Assembly (NCBI RefSeq): GCF_018531465.1
Contig: NZ_JAHDTF010000010.1
Location: 124,001 to 188,000, forward strand
Direction of reading: 5' to 3'
DNA length: 64,000 nucleotides
Source: Sphaerisporangium fuscum
Lineage (GTDB): Bacteria > Actinomycetota > Actinomycetes > Streptosporangiales > Streptosporangiaceae
Position numbers and translations under genes: made by a program. The notes beneath the pieces were generated by a model. The model saw nothing but the letters and a program-made list of their open reading frames with translations, made no database searches and was not told the DNA's origin. Shown piece by piece: positions 56,449 through 64,000 of the stretch; positions within the stretch are counted from its first letter, which is position 1; each line of letters opens with the position of its first letter.

Positions 56449-57314
56449 CGTTTGATCCCTCCGTGGAAGCGGAACCCGTACTTGCGGCTCACGAAGACGT
56501 ACATCAGGACGACCGGGAGGGAGTAGAGCAGCGAGAACGTCGAGATCAGGTCCAGACGCGGCGAGCCGCCCTCGGTGTAGAGGGTGTAGAGGATCACCGC
56601 GCCGGGAGCCTTCTCCGGGTCCCGCAGCAGGATGAACGGCGTCAGGAAGCTGCCCCAGACCGAGGCGACGGCCCAGACGGCGATCGTCGCCAGGCCCGGC
56701 CGGACCAGCGGCACCACGATGTCCCACAGGATCCGCAGGGGGCTCGCGCCGAACACCCGGGCCGACTCCTCGTACGACGTCGGGGTGCCGTCCATGAAGT
56801 CCTTCAGGATGAAGATCGCCGCCGGCAGCAGGCCCCCCGACAGCGCCAGCACCACGCCGAGGTGGGTGTCGACCAGGTCGAGCCGGGTCGCCAGCTCGAA
56901 GATCGGCACCATCGCGGCGGTGCCGGTCACCACCGACGACAGCAGCAGGAGCACGTACAGCAGCGCGTCCCTGCCCGGGACGCGCACCCGCGACAGCGCG
57001 TAGGCCGCCAGCGCCGCCAGGACGACGACCAGGGCCGCGCTGGCGGCGGACTGCACCACCGAGTTGCCGAGCGAGCTCAGCGCGTACGGGTTGTCCAGCA
57101 GCGCCCGGAAGTTGCGCAGCGTGAACTCGGGGACCGAGGTGGTGATCTTCGGGTGGGCGTCGAACGGAGCGGTGGCCAGCCACAGCAGCGGCAGCGCGAA
57201 GAACGCCGCCACGACCGCCAGGAAGGTCGCCCGGCCGATCACCGCCATCGTGTGCCGGACGCGCGCCGCCGCCTCCTCCCGCCCGGCCGTCGTCCGCCCC
57301 GTCACCGCGGTCAC
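56445..57314 (-). CDS. Sugar ABC transporter permease (MalG type)
   Basis: 289 aa from GTG at 57314 in a GTGA overlap. Six helices are visible, including ATFLAVVAAFFALPLLWLA and IAVWAVASVWGSFLTPFILL. The EAA motif is SYEESARVFGASPLRILWDI (E-S-A-x-x-x-G-A-S). The C-terminus VSRKYGFRFHGGIKR resembles the usual MalG ending. It forms the channel with the permease encoded just before it. Confidence 0.92.
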   Translation of the reverse strand: MTAVTGRTTAGREEAAARVRHTMAVIGRATFLAVVAAFFALPLLWLATAPFDAHPKITTSVPEFTLRNFRALLDNPYALSSLGNSVVQSAASAALVVVLAALAAYALSRVRVPGRDALLYVLLLLSSVVTGTAAMVPIFELATRLDLVDTHLGVVLALSGGLLPAAIFILKDFMDGTPTSYEESARVFGASPLRILWDIVVPLVRPGLATIAVWAVASVWGSFLTPFILLRDPEKAPGAVILYTLYTEGGSPRLDLISTFSLLYSLPVVLMYVFVSRKYGFRFHGGIKR

Positions 57315-58195
57315 GCCGCCACCCCTCTCCGGCCGCGGAGCAGGCGCAGGTACACCAGCGCGAGGACCAGGTTGATGAGCAGGACCAGGAACGACACGGC
57401 GGCGCCGAAGCCCAGCCGGCCGCCGCTGATCGCCACGTTGTAGATGTAGATCGGCAGGATCTCCGACCGGCCCTCCGGCCCGCCGGCGGTGATCTGGAAG
57501 GTGGTGATGTCGTTGAACGTCCACAGGCTGATCAGCAGCAGGTTCGTCAGTATGTGCCCCCTGATCCTCGGGAACACCACGTCCCGCAGCTGCTGGAACG
57601 CCGACGCCCCGGCGAGCCGGGCGGTCTCCAGATGCGACGGCGGCACGTTCTCCAGCGCGGCGCCGTACAGCATCATCGAGAACGCCGTGCCGCGCCAGAT
57701 GTTGAACACGATGATCGAGACCATCGGGTAGTCCAGCAGCCAGGCGAACCCGGGGGTGTGCAGCAGGGCGTTCAGCGTGCCCTCGTCCCGGTCGAGCAGG
57801 GCGATCCACAGGAACGCCACCACCGACGACGGCAGGATCCAGGCCAGCAGCACCAGCCCCTCCACCAGCCGCTTCACCGGTCCGGTGCGGTTGCGCAGCG
57901 CCCAGGCGACCGCGAAGCCCAGCCCCGCCTGCCCGATCACCGCCGAGCCGAGCACGAACTCCGTGGTCAGCCACAGCGAGGTGTGTAAGCGCCCGTCCCC
58001 GAGCGCCTCGGCGTAGTTGGCGCCGCCGACGACGTGCGGGTCGGCCGCGGCCAGGCCGGTGAGGCTGAAGTCGGTGAGGCCCAGATAGATCGTCCAGAGC
58101 GCCGGGAAGACCAGGAACATCCCGATCAGCACCAGCGCCGGCATCACGAACCCGGCCGCCCTGCCCTTCCCGAGCCCGGCCGCGTCAGTGCTCAT
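57311..58195 (-). CDS. Sugar ABC transporter permease (MalF type)
   Basis: 294 aa from ATG at 58195. Six helices, starting FVMPALVLIGMFLVFPALWT. The EAA loop is SHLETARLAGASAFQQLRDV and the helix NLLLISLWTFNDITTFQITA is characteristic of MalF-like permeases (TFNxF-type). It lies 149 bases after the binding-protein gene, and a long hairpin fills that gap. It is the second gene of the six-gene operon. Confidence 0.92.
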   Translation of the reverse strand: MSTDAAGLGKGRAAGFVMPALVLIGMFLVFPALWTIYLGLTDFSLTGLAAADPHVVGGANYAEALGDGRLHTSLWLTTEFVLGSAVIGQAGLGFAVAWALRNRTGPVKRLVEGLVLLAWILPSSVVAFLWIALLDRDEGTLNALLHTPGFAWLLDYPMVSIIVFNIWRGTAFSMMLYGAALENVPPSHLETARLAGASAFQQLRDVVFPRIRGHILTNLLLISLWTFNDITTFQITAGGPEGRSEILPIYIYNVAISGGRLGFGAAVSFLVLLINLVLALVYLRLLRGRRGVAA

Positions 58196-58234
58196 GGCGC
58201 TCGCCGGTGCTCAATCGGCTCGCTCCGCTCGCCT

Positions 58235-58338
58235 GCGTGATGGCGCCCCTTGAGCCGGCGATCTTCCATCGTCGCTCACAAGCGCTCGTTCCTCGCACTT
58301 GCTCCCTCCTCAGTCAGATCGCCGGCGCGCCATCACGC
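58235..58338 (-). promoter_or_regulatory. Long intercistronic inverted repeat after the sugar-binding-protein gene
   Basis: GCGTGATGGCGC (58235-58246) pairs with GCGCCATCACGC (58327-58338). Further in, CCGGCGATC (58255-58263) pairs with GATCGCCGG (58317-58325). The loop of about 53 bases is Ser/Leu-codon-like but not coding. The element lies between the binding-protein stop and the first permease and may keep binding-protein message more abundant. Confidence 0.65.
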
Positions 58339-58344
58339 GCGCCC

Positions 58345-59712
58345 TCACTGGGCGACATTGGCGGGGCCGACCAGGGACTGGATCTTCTGCTGGTACGCGG
58401 CGGCGGCCTCGTCGACGGTCCTGCCGGCCACGACGGCGGCCGTGGCCTCCTGGAGGGCGACCGAGACCTGCGGATAGACCGCGAGCGGCGGGCGGTAGGA
58501 GGTGATGGGCAGCACCTTCTCCGAGACGAAGCTCAGCATCGGGTCGTCCTTCAGCACCTCCTCGTTGACGTCGGTGCGCGAGGTGATCCGCGCCTCCCCG
58601 GCCAGGCCCTGCTTGGTGGCCTCGGCCGAGTGCATGAACGACAGCAGCTCCCAGGCGAGCTTGGGGTTCTTGGAGTAGGGGTTCAGCACCCGCACCGCGC
58701 CGCCCGACATGCTGACGTAGTCCTGGCCGCGCACCCCGGCGCCCGGCCGCTCGGCCGGGATCAGGGCGTACCCGACGGCCTTGTCGCGGTCCGGCATGGG
58801 CGCCACGCCGAGCTTGGGCTCGACCACGGCCCGCCAGAAGTAGTCGCCCTCCGCCAGGATGCCGACCTTGCCCTCGGCGAACTCCTCGAACGACTTGTCG
58901 CGGCCCTTGGCCTCCTGCTGCAGGCGGGGGTCGCCGAGGCCGGTGGTGTAGATCTGCCGGTAAAAGCCGAGGACGTCCTTGAGCCCCTGCGAGGCCCCCG
59001 TCCACTTGCCGCCGGAGTAGATCTCCGTGCCGGCGCCGGCCAGCAGCGGCAGCGCGCCCTGCATGGACGTCGCCTCGCCCATCGCGGTGCCCGCGTCGAT
59101 CTGGATCGGGACCTGGACCCCGGCCTTCTTCAGGGCGTTCCCGGCGTCGATGATCTCCTGCCAGCTCTTCGGCTGCCAGTCGGCGGGCAGCCCCGCCTTG
59201 GCGAACAGCGTCTTGTTGAGGAACAGCACCCGGCCGTCGGTGCCCTGCGGCACCCCGTACTTCTTGCCGTCGAAGATGCCGAGGCCCTGCACGGCCTGGG
59301 GGATCTGACCCCAGCCGTCCCACTGCTCGGCCTCGGGGCCCGCGGTGGCGGCCAGCGGTTTGATGTACCCGGCCTGGGCGAACTCGCCGACCCAGATGCC
59401 GTCCAGGTCGATCACGTCGGCGCCGGTCCTCGACTTCAGGTCCAGCGCGACCTTGGTCTTGTACTTCTCGTCGTCGACGCCGTTGGGCTGGAACAGGACG
59501 TGGACCGTCTTGCCCTTGGCCTTCTGGGCCTCCTCGAACTTCGGGATCAGCCAGTTCTTGGTCCAGTCGGCCGTCGCGGCGTTCTTGCCGCCGGAGATGG
59601 CGTTGGCGGTGATCGTCAGAGTGGTGTCGCCGCCGGAGGATGCTCCGGAACCGCAGGCGGCCAGCGGCAACGCGGCGCCGGCCAGGACGGCGATCATTCG
59701 TGCGAGTCTCAC
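58345..59712 (-). CDS. Sugar ABC transporter solute-binding lipoprotein
   Basis: 455 aa from GTG at 59712 with AGGGAGG upstream. The signal peptide RLARMIAVLAGAALPLAAC ends in the lipobox LAAC, so it is a lipoprotein on the outer face of the membrane. The mature protein is an SBP_bac_1 type: WLIPKFEEAQKAKGKTVHVL, DVIDLDGIWVGEFAQAGYIK, YGVPQGTDGRVLFLNKTLFA, GKVGILAEGDYFWRAVVEPK and the C-terminal helices ending AAAYQQKIQSLVGPANVAQ. Together with the GH38 enzyme an alpha-mannoside ligand is likely. First gene of the leftward operon, divergent from prcB across 215 bases. Confidence 0.92.
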   Translation of the reverse strand: MRLARMIAVLAGAALPLAACGSGASSGGDTTLTITANAISGGKNAATADWTKNWLIPKFEEAQKAKGKTVHVLFQPNGVDDEKYKTKVALDLKSRTGADVIDLDGIWVGEFAQAGYIKPLAATAGPEAEQWDGWGQIPQAVQGLGIFDGKKYGVPQGTDGRVLFLNKTLFAKAGLPADWQPKSWQEIIDAGNALKKAGVQVPIQIDAGTAMGEATSMQGALPLLAGAGTEIYSGGKWTGASQGLKDVLGFYRQIYTTGLGDPRLQQEAKGRDKSFEEFAEGKVGILAEGDYFWRAVVEPKLGVAPMPDRDKAVGYALIPAERPGAGVRGQDYVSMSGGAVRVLNPYSKNPKLAWELLSFMHSAEATKQGLAGEARITSRTDVNEEVLKDDPMLSFVSEKVLPITSYRPPLAVYPQVSVALQEATAAVVAGRTVDEAAAAYQQKIQSLVGPANVAQ

Positions 59713-59884
59713 GGGGGACCTCCCTGGGGGACGGAGGCTGACCTGTTTGCATGTCACGACAACTCGACAATCGCACGGGCGCTCTTCGCCGTAAAGATTA
59801 TTTTTGGGGAAGATGAGACGAGATGGACGAAAGCGGTTCGCGCTGAGCTGATCGTGGGAAGTGCATCCACCACGGCACCACGAG

Positions 59885-59890
59885 TAGGGT
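59885..59890 (+). promoter_or_regulatory. Candidate -10 element of prcBA
   Basis: TAGGGT lies 38 bases before the prcB GTG in the 215-base divergent region, equal to the element proposed for mpa. Further left, around 59770-59815, the DNA is AT-rich (GTAAAGATTATTTTTGGGGA). This fits control elements for the divergent mannoside operon, but no operator is clear. Confidence 0.35.
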
Positions 59891-59927
59891 CGGCGTAGGA
59901 GTTGTAAGGCACTTGGGAGGGAGCCGC

Positions 59928-60761
59928 GTGGCAGCACAGAGGGGCTGGACGAACGACCTTTTCCTGGACACGGGGTCGACATCGTTCACCGAGTTCGTCG
60001 CGTCCTACGCTCCGGGGCTTCTGCCGAGCAGATTCGAGTCGGCGGCCCCTGCCGGCGATTTGATCCCGCACGCGACCACGATCGTCGCCGCGACCTTCGC
60101 CGGCGGCGTGGTGATGGCGGGCGACCGCAGGGCCACCTCGGGGAACCTCATCTCCCAGAAGGACATGGAGAAGGTCTTCCGCACCGACGAGTACTCGTGC
60201 ATGGGCATCGCGGGCGCGGCGAGCACGGGCATCGAGCTCGCCCGGCTCTACCAGGTAGAGCTCGAGCACTACGAGAAGCGTGAGGGGCGCACCCTGTCGG
60301 TCCAGGGCAAGGCCAACCGCCTGGCCACCATGATCCGGGGGAACCTCCCGATGGCGCTGCAGGGCATGGTGGTCGTGCCGATGTTCGCCGCCTACGACGA
60401 GGAGCGCGAGGGCGGCCGCATCTTCTCCTACGACGTCGGCGGCGGGCCGTACGAGCAGAAGAACTTCGCGGCGATCGGCTCGGGCTCGCTGTTCGCGCGC
60501 GGGGCGCTGAAGAAGCTCTACCGCGAGGGCGCGTCGGCCGAGGAGACCGTGCTGGCCACCATCAACGCGCTGTACGACGCCGCGGACGACGACTCGGCCA
60601 CGGGTGGCCCCGACGTCACCAGGAAGATCTGGCCGCTGATCGCGATGATCACCGACGAGGGCTTCCGCCGCCTGACGGACGAGGAGGTCGAGGGGTACGT
60701 CCAGCGGGTGCTCGACGTCCGCATGCGCGACCCCGACGGGCCCACCGCACCGTTGCGCTAG
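59928..60761 (+). CDS. prcB: Proteasome subunit beta PrcB
   Basis: 277 aa from GTG at 59928 (GGGAGGGAG upstream). A propeptide of about 49 residues ends LIPHA, and the mature protein begins at the catalytic Thr50 ([20 protein letters not shown]). Asp and Lys of the active site lie in MAGDRRAT and [10 protein letters not shown]. The rest matches PrcB of mycobacteria ([20 protein letters not shown]). Two heptameric rings form the proteolytic chamber. The normal neighbour pup is 8.8 kb away because of the mannoside operon. prcA follows 33 bases later. Confidence 0.97.
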   Translation: MAAQRGWTNDLFLDTGSTSFTEFVASYAPGLLPSRFESAAPAGDLIPHATTIVAATFAGGVVMAGDRRATSGNLISQKDMEKVFRTDEYSCMGIAGAASTGIELARLYQVELEHYEKREGRTLSVQGKANRLATMIRGNLPMALQGMVVVPMFAAYDEEREGGRIFSYDVGGGPYEQKNFAAIGSGSLFARGALKKLYREGASAEETVLATINALYDAADDDSATGGPDVTRKIWPLIAMITDEGFRRLTDEEVEGYVQRVLDVRMRDPDGPTAPLR

Positions 60762-60794
60762 TCATCACCCACGGCCACGAGAGGATCACCACCG

Positions 60795-61586
60795 GTGTCC
60801 ATGCCCTTTGGATATGTGTCCCCCGAACAGGAGATGCGGGACAAGGCCGATTTCGCGCGGAAGGGCATCGCGCGCGGCCGCAGCGTCGTGGTGCTGCAGT
60901 ACGAGAACGGCATTCTGTTCGTCGCCCCGAACGCCTCGCGGGCGCTGCACAAGATCAGCGAGATCTACGACCGCATCGGCTTCGCCGCGGTCGGCAAGTA
61001 CAACGAGTTCGAGGCGCTGCGCCTCGGCGGCATCCGCTACGCCGACATCAACGGCTACACCTACGACCGCAGCGACGTCACCGCCCGCGGGCTCGCCAAC
61101 CTTTACGCCCAGTCGCTCGGCATGGTCTTCACCGAGTCGCGCAAGCCGTACGAGGTCGAGATCGTCGTCGCGGAGGTCGGCGACGGCCCCGAGGACGACC
61201 AGATCTACCGGCTCACCTTCGACGGCTCGGTGGCCGACGAGCACGGTTTCGTGGCCATGGGCGGCGTGGCCGACGCCGTGGCGGGCCGCCTGAAGGACCG
61301 CTTCCGGGAGGGCATGGCCCTTCCCGAGGCGCTCGACGCCGCCCTGGCGGCCCTGACCGAGCCCGGGGGCGAGCGCCCGCCCGTCAGCCAGCTCGAGGTG
61401 GCGGTGCTCGACCGCACCCGCTACCACCGCAAGTTCCAGCGGCTGACCGGCCCCCGCCTGGAGCGCCTGATCGCCGAGGGCGGGTCCGGCCGTCCCGCCC
61501 CGACCGGGGAGCCCCCGGCGGAGGGCGGCGCCGACACCCCCGCCACCGCCCCCGAGGGCGACATCGACACCGGCTCCGAATCCTGA
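60795..61586 (+). CDS. prcA: Proteasome subunit alpha PrcA
   Basis: 263 aa from GTG at 60795; ATG at 60801 is a near alternative. The N-terminus SMPFGYVSPEQEMRDKADFA is the gate helix region, followed by ARKGIARGRSVVVLQYENGI and RIGFAAVGKYNEFEALRLGG. The catalytic Thr is absent, as expected for alpha. The C-terminus is an acidic Gly/Pro tail (TGEPPAEGGADTPATAPEGD). The outer heptameric rings gate substrate entry and dock Mpa. The Pup ligase pafA, which usually follows, is not seen in the 2.4 kb that remain. Confidence 0.96.
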   Translation: MSMPFGYVSPEQEMRDKADFARKGIARGRSVVVLQYENGILFVAPNASRALHKISEIYDRIGFAAVGKYNEFEALRLGGIRYADINGYTYDRSDVTARGLANLYAQSLGMVFTESRKPYEVEIVVAEVGDGPEDDQIYRLTFDGSVADEHGFVAMGGVADAVAGRLKDRFREGMALPEALDAALAALTEPGGERPPVSQLEVAVLDRTRYHRKFQRLTGPRLERLIAEGGSGRPAPTGEPPAEGGADTPATAPEGDIDTGSES

Positions 61587-61596
61587 CCGACCCACC

Positions 61597-61633
61597 GAAC
61601 GTCCCGGCCCCGACCTCGGGCGCCGGGACGTTC
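61597..61633 (+). terminator. Terminator of prcBA
   Basis: GAACGTCCCGGC (61597-61608) and GCCGGGACGTTC (61622-61633) form a perfect 12-bp stem with a 13-base loop, followed by TGTTTCC. It begins 10 bases after the prcA stop. Confidence 0.8.
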
Positions 61634-61687
61634 TGTTTCCCCGCACTTCACCCCCGGCCCGCCCTGACCTCTGATTCCGAAGGCTCT

Positions 61688-61916
61688 CACCTCTCACCCT
61701 CACCTCTCACCCTCACCTCTCGCCCTCACCTCTCGCCCTCACCTCTCGCCCTCAGCTCTCGCTCCGGGCTCCCTCACCTCTCGCTCTTACCTCTCGCCTC
61801 CGGCTCTCGCTCCGGGCGCCCTCACCTCGCTCCGGCTCCCTTACCTCTTGCTCCGGGCGCCTTCACCTCTTGCTCCGGGCTTCCTCAGCTCTCGCCCCGG
61901 GCTCCCTCACCCCTCG
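61688..61916. repeat. Pyrimidine-rich tandem repeat tract after prcA
   Basis: Five 13-bp units (CACCTCTCNCCCT) run from 61688 to 61752. They pass into about seven diverged units of roughly 20-22 bases (CACCTCTCGCTCCGGGCTCCCT type) to about 61916. The plus strand is C/T-rich apart from short GGG cores. The whole 622-base gap (61587-62208) holds no gene; its right part (61950-62130) is G-rich, low-complexity DNA. Confidence 0.85.
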
Positions 61917-62145
61917 CTGTGGTGACCCCTTCCGCTCGTCGGGCATGCTGCCGCTCTCCCGGCGCCGCGTCGGCGGGGTGTGGGGCGGTGGGGTTCGGCG
62001 CCGTCGTACGGCGGGTGCCGGTGGGCCCTCGCCGAGGGGTGCGGGTGGGCTCTGGCGGAGGGGGGCGGGTATTGCCCGAGGGGCGGGTCGTCTGATGGTC
62101 TAGAGGTGGTAAGGGCGCGCTCTCGTTGTCGTCTGGTGACAATAA

Positions 62146-62187
62146 ATGTCCATGTCCTATTATGTGGCGACATTGAGAGGAATGTCC
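62146..62187 (+). promoter_or_regulatory. Repeated ATGTCC motifs before the DUF917 gene
   Basis: ATGTCC occurs at 62146, 62152 and 62182, with a related ATGTGG at 62162 and an inverted GACAT at 62169. They lie 22-63 bases before the DUF917 start in AT-rich DNA. They look like binding sites for a regulator, possibly of the PucR or GntR type that often controls hydantoinase genes, but none is in the window. Confidence 0.45.
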
Positions 62188-62208
62188 TAATTGCATCATG
62201 CTCTCGCC

Positions 62209-63309
62209 ATGCAGGCAGCCATAACCCTGGACGACGTCGCGCCGCTCGCGCGCGGCTGCGCGGTGCTGGGCACCGGGGGCGGCGGGGATGTCCGGTCAGG
62301 GGCGCTGGCGGCCGCCCGCGCCATCCGGGAGCACGGCGAGGTCCCTCTCGTCACCCTGGCGGACCTCGACGACGACGCCCTCGTGGTCCCGCTCTCCGGC
62401 ATCGGAGCCCCCACCGTCAGCCACGAGATGATCCACGCCGAGGCCGAACCGGACCGTGTCCGCGACGAGATCGAGCGGATCTTCGGCCGTCCGCCCGCCG
62501 CGGTGATGTCGTCGGAGATCGGCGGGGCGAACGGCGTCGCCCCCGTCGCCTGGGCCGCGCGCCTCGGGGTGCCGCTGCTGGACGCTGACGGCATGGGGCG
62601 GGCCTTCCCCGAGGTCCAGATGGTGTCGATGTACGTCGCCGGACTCCCCGCCAACCTCGTGATCATGACGGACGTCGCCGGCAACGTCGTCACCATCCGC
62701 CCCGTCGACGGCCTGTGGGCCGAGCAGATCGCCCGCGCCGTCTGCGTCGCCGCCGGGTCCAGCGCGCTGATGGCCGACTACGTGCTGACGGCCCGGGAGG
62801 CCAGGGGAGCGGTCATCGAGCGCACCGTGACCCGCGCCATCGCCGTCGGCCGGGCCACCGAGGACGCCGCCGACCCCCTCGCCGCCCTCACCGAGACCCT
62901 GGCCGCCGAGCGGCTGGTCGGCGGCAAGGTCACCGACGTCGCCCGGCGCACCGAGGGCGGCTTCGTCCGCGGGACCGTCACCGTCGAGGGCGTCGGCGAC
63001 GACAAGGGCCGCACGGTCACCCTCGAGATCCAGAACGAGAACCTGGTGGCCCTGGAGGACGGCCGGGTGCTCGCCATGGTCCCGGACCTGATCACCGTCG
63101 TCGACACCCAGGCCGCCACCGCCGTCCAGACCGAGGCGCTGCGGTACGGCCAGCGCGTCAGCGTCCTGGCCTGGCCCTGCGACCCGCTGTGGCGCACGCC
63201 CATGGGGCTGCGCACGGCCGGCCCCCGGGCGTTCGGCTACGACCTCGACTACGTCCCCGTCGAGGAGATCACGCGAGGCCGCCGAGGCGGAGAGGAGGCG
63301 GCCCGATGA
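62209..63309 (+). CDS. DUF917 family protein (hydantoinase-associated)
   Basis: 366 aa from ATG at 62209 (an upstream TTG at 62191 is less likely). The Gly-rich start RGCAVLGTGGGGDVRSGALA, then SEIGGANGVAPVAWAARLGV and VPLLDADGMGRAFPEVQMVS, are DUF917 hallmarks. The C-terminal domain has VEGVGDDKGRTVTLEIQNEN and PDLITVVDTQAATAVQTEAL. Family members sit beside hydantoinase/oxoprolinase genes and have been linked to S-methylthiohydantoin breakdown; the reaction here is unknown. ATGA overlap with the next gene indicates a shared pathway. No clear Shine-Dalgarno sequence is seen. Confidence 0.88.
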   Translation: MQAAITLDDVAPLARGCAVLGTGGGGDVRSGALAAARAIREHGEVPLVTLADLDDDALVVPLSGIGAPTVSHEMIHAEAEPDRVRDEIERIFGRPPAAVMSSEIGGANGVAPVAWAARLGVPLLDADGMGRAFPEVQMVSMYVAGLPANLVIMTDVAGNVVTIRPVDGLWAEQIARAVCVAAGSSALMADYVLTAREARGAVIERTVTRAIAVGRATEDAADPLAALTETLAAERLVGGKVTDVARRTEGGFVRGTVTVEGVGDDKGRTVTLEIQNENLVALEDGRVLAMVPDLITVVDTQAATAVQTEALRYGQRVSVLAWPCDPLWRTPMGLRTAGPRAFGYDLDYVPVEEITRGRRGGEEAAR

Positions 63310-64000
63310 GCCTGCGGATCGGCATCGACGTCGGCGGCACCAACACCGACGCCGTCGTCCTGGACTCCTCCGACCGCATCGTGGCGCGCGCCAAGCGGCC
63401 CACCAGCCAGGACGTCACCGGCGGCCTGCGCGCCGCCCTCGCCGCCGTGCTGGACGAGCTCGGCCACCGCGCCGGCGAGGTCACGCGCGTGATGCTCGGC
63501 ACCACCCACGCCACCAACGCCATCCTGGAGCGCCGCTCGCTCGGCAGGGTCGCGATCGTCCGCCTCGGCGCCCCCGCGACCACCTCCATCCCGCCCCTGG
63601 AGGACTGGCCCGCCGACCTGCGCGAGACCGTGGCCGCGGGCGCCGCGATCGTCCGGGGCGGCCACTACGTCGACGGCCGCCCCATCGCCCCGCTCGACGC
63701 CGGCGAGGTCGGGCGCTTCTTGAGCCGCACCCGCGAGGCCGGTCCCGTCGAGGCCGTCGCGATCACCGGCGTGTTCAGCCCGGCGAGCGCCGACCAGGAG
63801 CGCCAGGTCGCCGAGATCGTCCGCGCCGAGCTCGGCACGGACGTCGCGATCAGCCTCAGCCACGAGATCGGCTCACTCGGGCTGCTCGAACGCGAGAACG
63901 CCACGGTGCTCAACGCGGCCCTGTACGGCGTCGCCGCCGACGTCACCGGAGCGCTGCGCCAGGCCCTGGACGAGCGCGGCCTGACGGTGGAGACGTTCTT
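63306..64000 (+). CDS. Hydantoinase/oxoprolinase family protein, N-terminal part (runs off the window)
   Basis: The first 231 codons are present, from ATG at 63306 in an ATGA overlap with the DUF917 gene. The start SLRIGIDVGGTNTDAVVLDS is the phosphate-binding loop of the HydA/oxoprolinase N-terminal domain. VMLGTTHATNAILERRSLGR and AVAITGVFSPASADQERQVA are conserved family blocks. SHEIGSLGLLERENATVLNA marks the boundary to the ATPase-fold domain. Enzymes of this class open five-membered imide or lactam rings with ATP. The substrate is unknown. The frame is open to the last base. Confidence 0.9.
   Translation, partial: MSLRIGIDVGGTNTDAVVLDSSDRIVARAKRPTSQDVTGGLRAALAAVLDELGHRAGEVTRVMLGTTHATNAILERRSLGRVAIVRLGAPATTSIPPLEDWPADLRETVAAGAAIVRGGHYVDGRPIAPLDAGEVGRFLSRTREAGPVEAVAITGVFSPASADQERQVAEIVRAELGTDVAISLSHEIGSLGLLERENATVLNAALYGVAADVTGALRQALDERGLTVETF

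Overview
The window is GC-rich chromosomal DNA from an actinomycete. Three markers rest on named genes: the mycothiol ligase MshC, a complete Pup-proteasome set apart from the ligase PafA (Mpa/ARC, Dop, Pup, PrcB, PrcA), and a Streptomyces-type gas vesicle cluster with GvpY, GvpZ, GvpO and GvpS. Frequent GTG starts, 4-base ATGA/GTGA overlaps and candidate leaderless promoters (TANNNT 6-7 bases before the start codon) fit this. I infer a member of the Streptosporangiales or a relative, but the species cannot be named from the sequence alone.

Layout. 1-3.4 kb: a membrane Ser/Thr kinase with a degenerate catalytic loop, then mshC. 3.4-9.6 kb: a ten-gene leftward gas vesicle operon (Y-Z-A-F-G-O-J-L-S-K), followed by a peptide deformylase. 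10.5-20.2 kb: nitrate assimilation (narK, nitrate reductase, its FAD electron-transfer partner, nirB, nirD, the HemD-like regulator NnaR, a sirohydrochlorin chelatase). 20.3-24 kb: an odd TetR-like protein, a PAC2 protein, a HAD phosphatase, a small membrane protein and an anti-sigma-type ATPase. 24.5-30.5 kb: a complete peptide/nickel-type ABC importer. 30.7-32.6 kb: a NarL-type two-component system. 32.7-34.5 kb: a TetR regulator coupled to a membrane-anchored alpha/beta hydrolase. 34.5-36.9 kb: a RecB-like nuclease and a site-2 protease. 37.2-39.7 kb: an FHA protein and a kinase-like protein. 39.8-43.3 kb: a divergent cluster of class II aldolase, TetR, PfkB kinase and class III aminotransferase. 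43.5-51.2 kb: tandem GNAT protein, TrmI, Mpa, Dop, a Ser/Thr kinase, a small membrane protein and Pup. 51.3-59.7 kb: a leftward sugar operon (SBP, two permeases, ATPase, PHP-domain hydrolase, GH38 alpha-mannosidase). 59.9-61.6 kb: prcB and prcA. 62.2-64 kb: a DUF917 protein and the start of a hydantoinase/oxoprolinase subunit.

The main reading is that a backbone known from other actinobacteria (mshC, PAC2, RecB-like, trmI, mpa, dop, pup, prcB, prcA) keeps its order but is interleaved with accessory modules: gas vesicles, nitrate, oligopeptide uptake, a sugar or amino-compound cluster and an alpha-mannoside operon. The last of these separates pup from prcBA. No insertion sequence, tRNA, rRNA or CRISPR array was seen.

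Noncoding structure is rich. There are strong hairpins exactly between gvpZ and gvpA and after both solute-binding-protein genes, a four-half-site operator before a small membrane protein, paired 17-bp operators before the TetR-hydrolase operon, a tandem array of hairpin-forming 43-bp repeats at 35.5 kb, a pyrimidine-rich repeat tract after prcA, and an AT-rich island with a possible 30-codon leader ORF before mpa.
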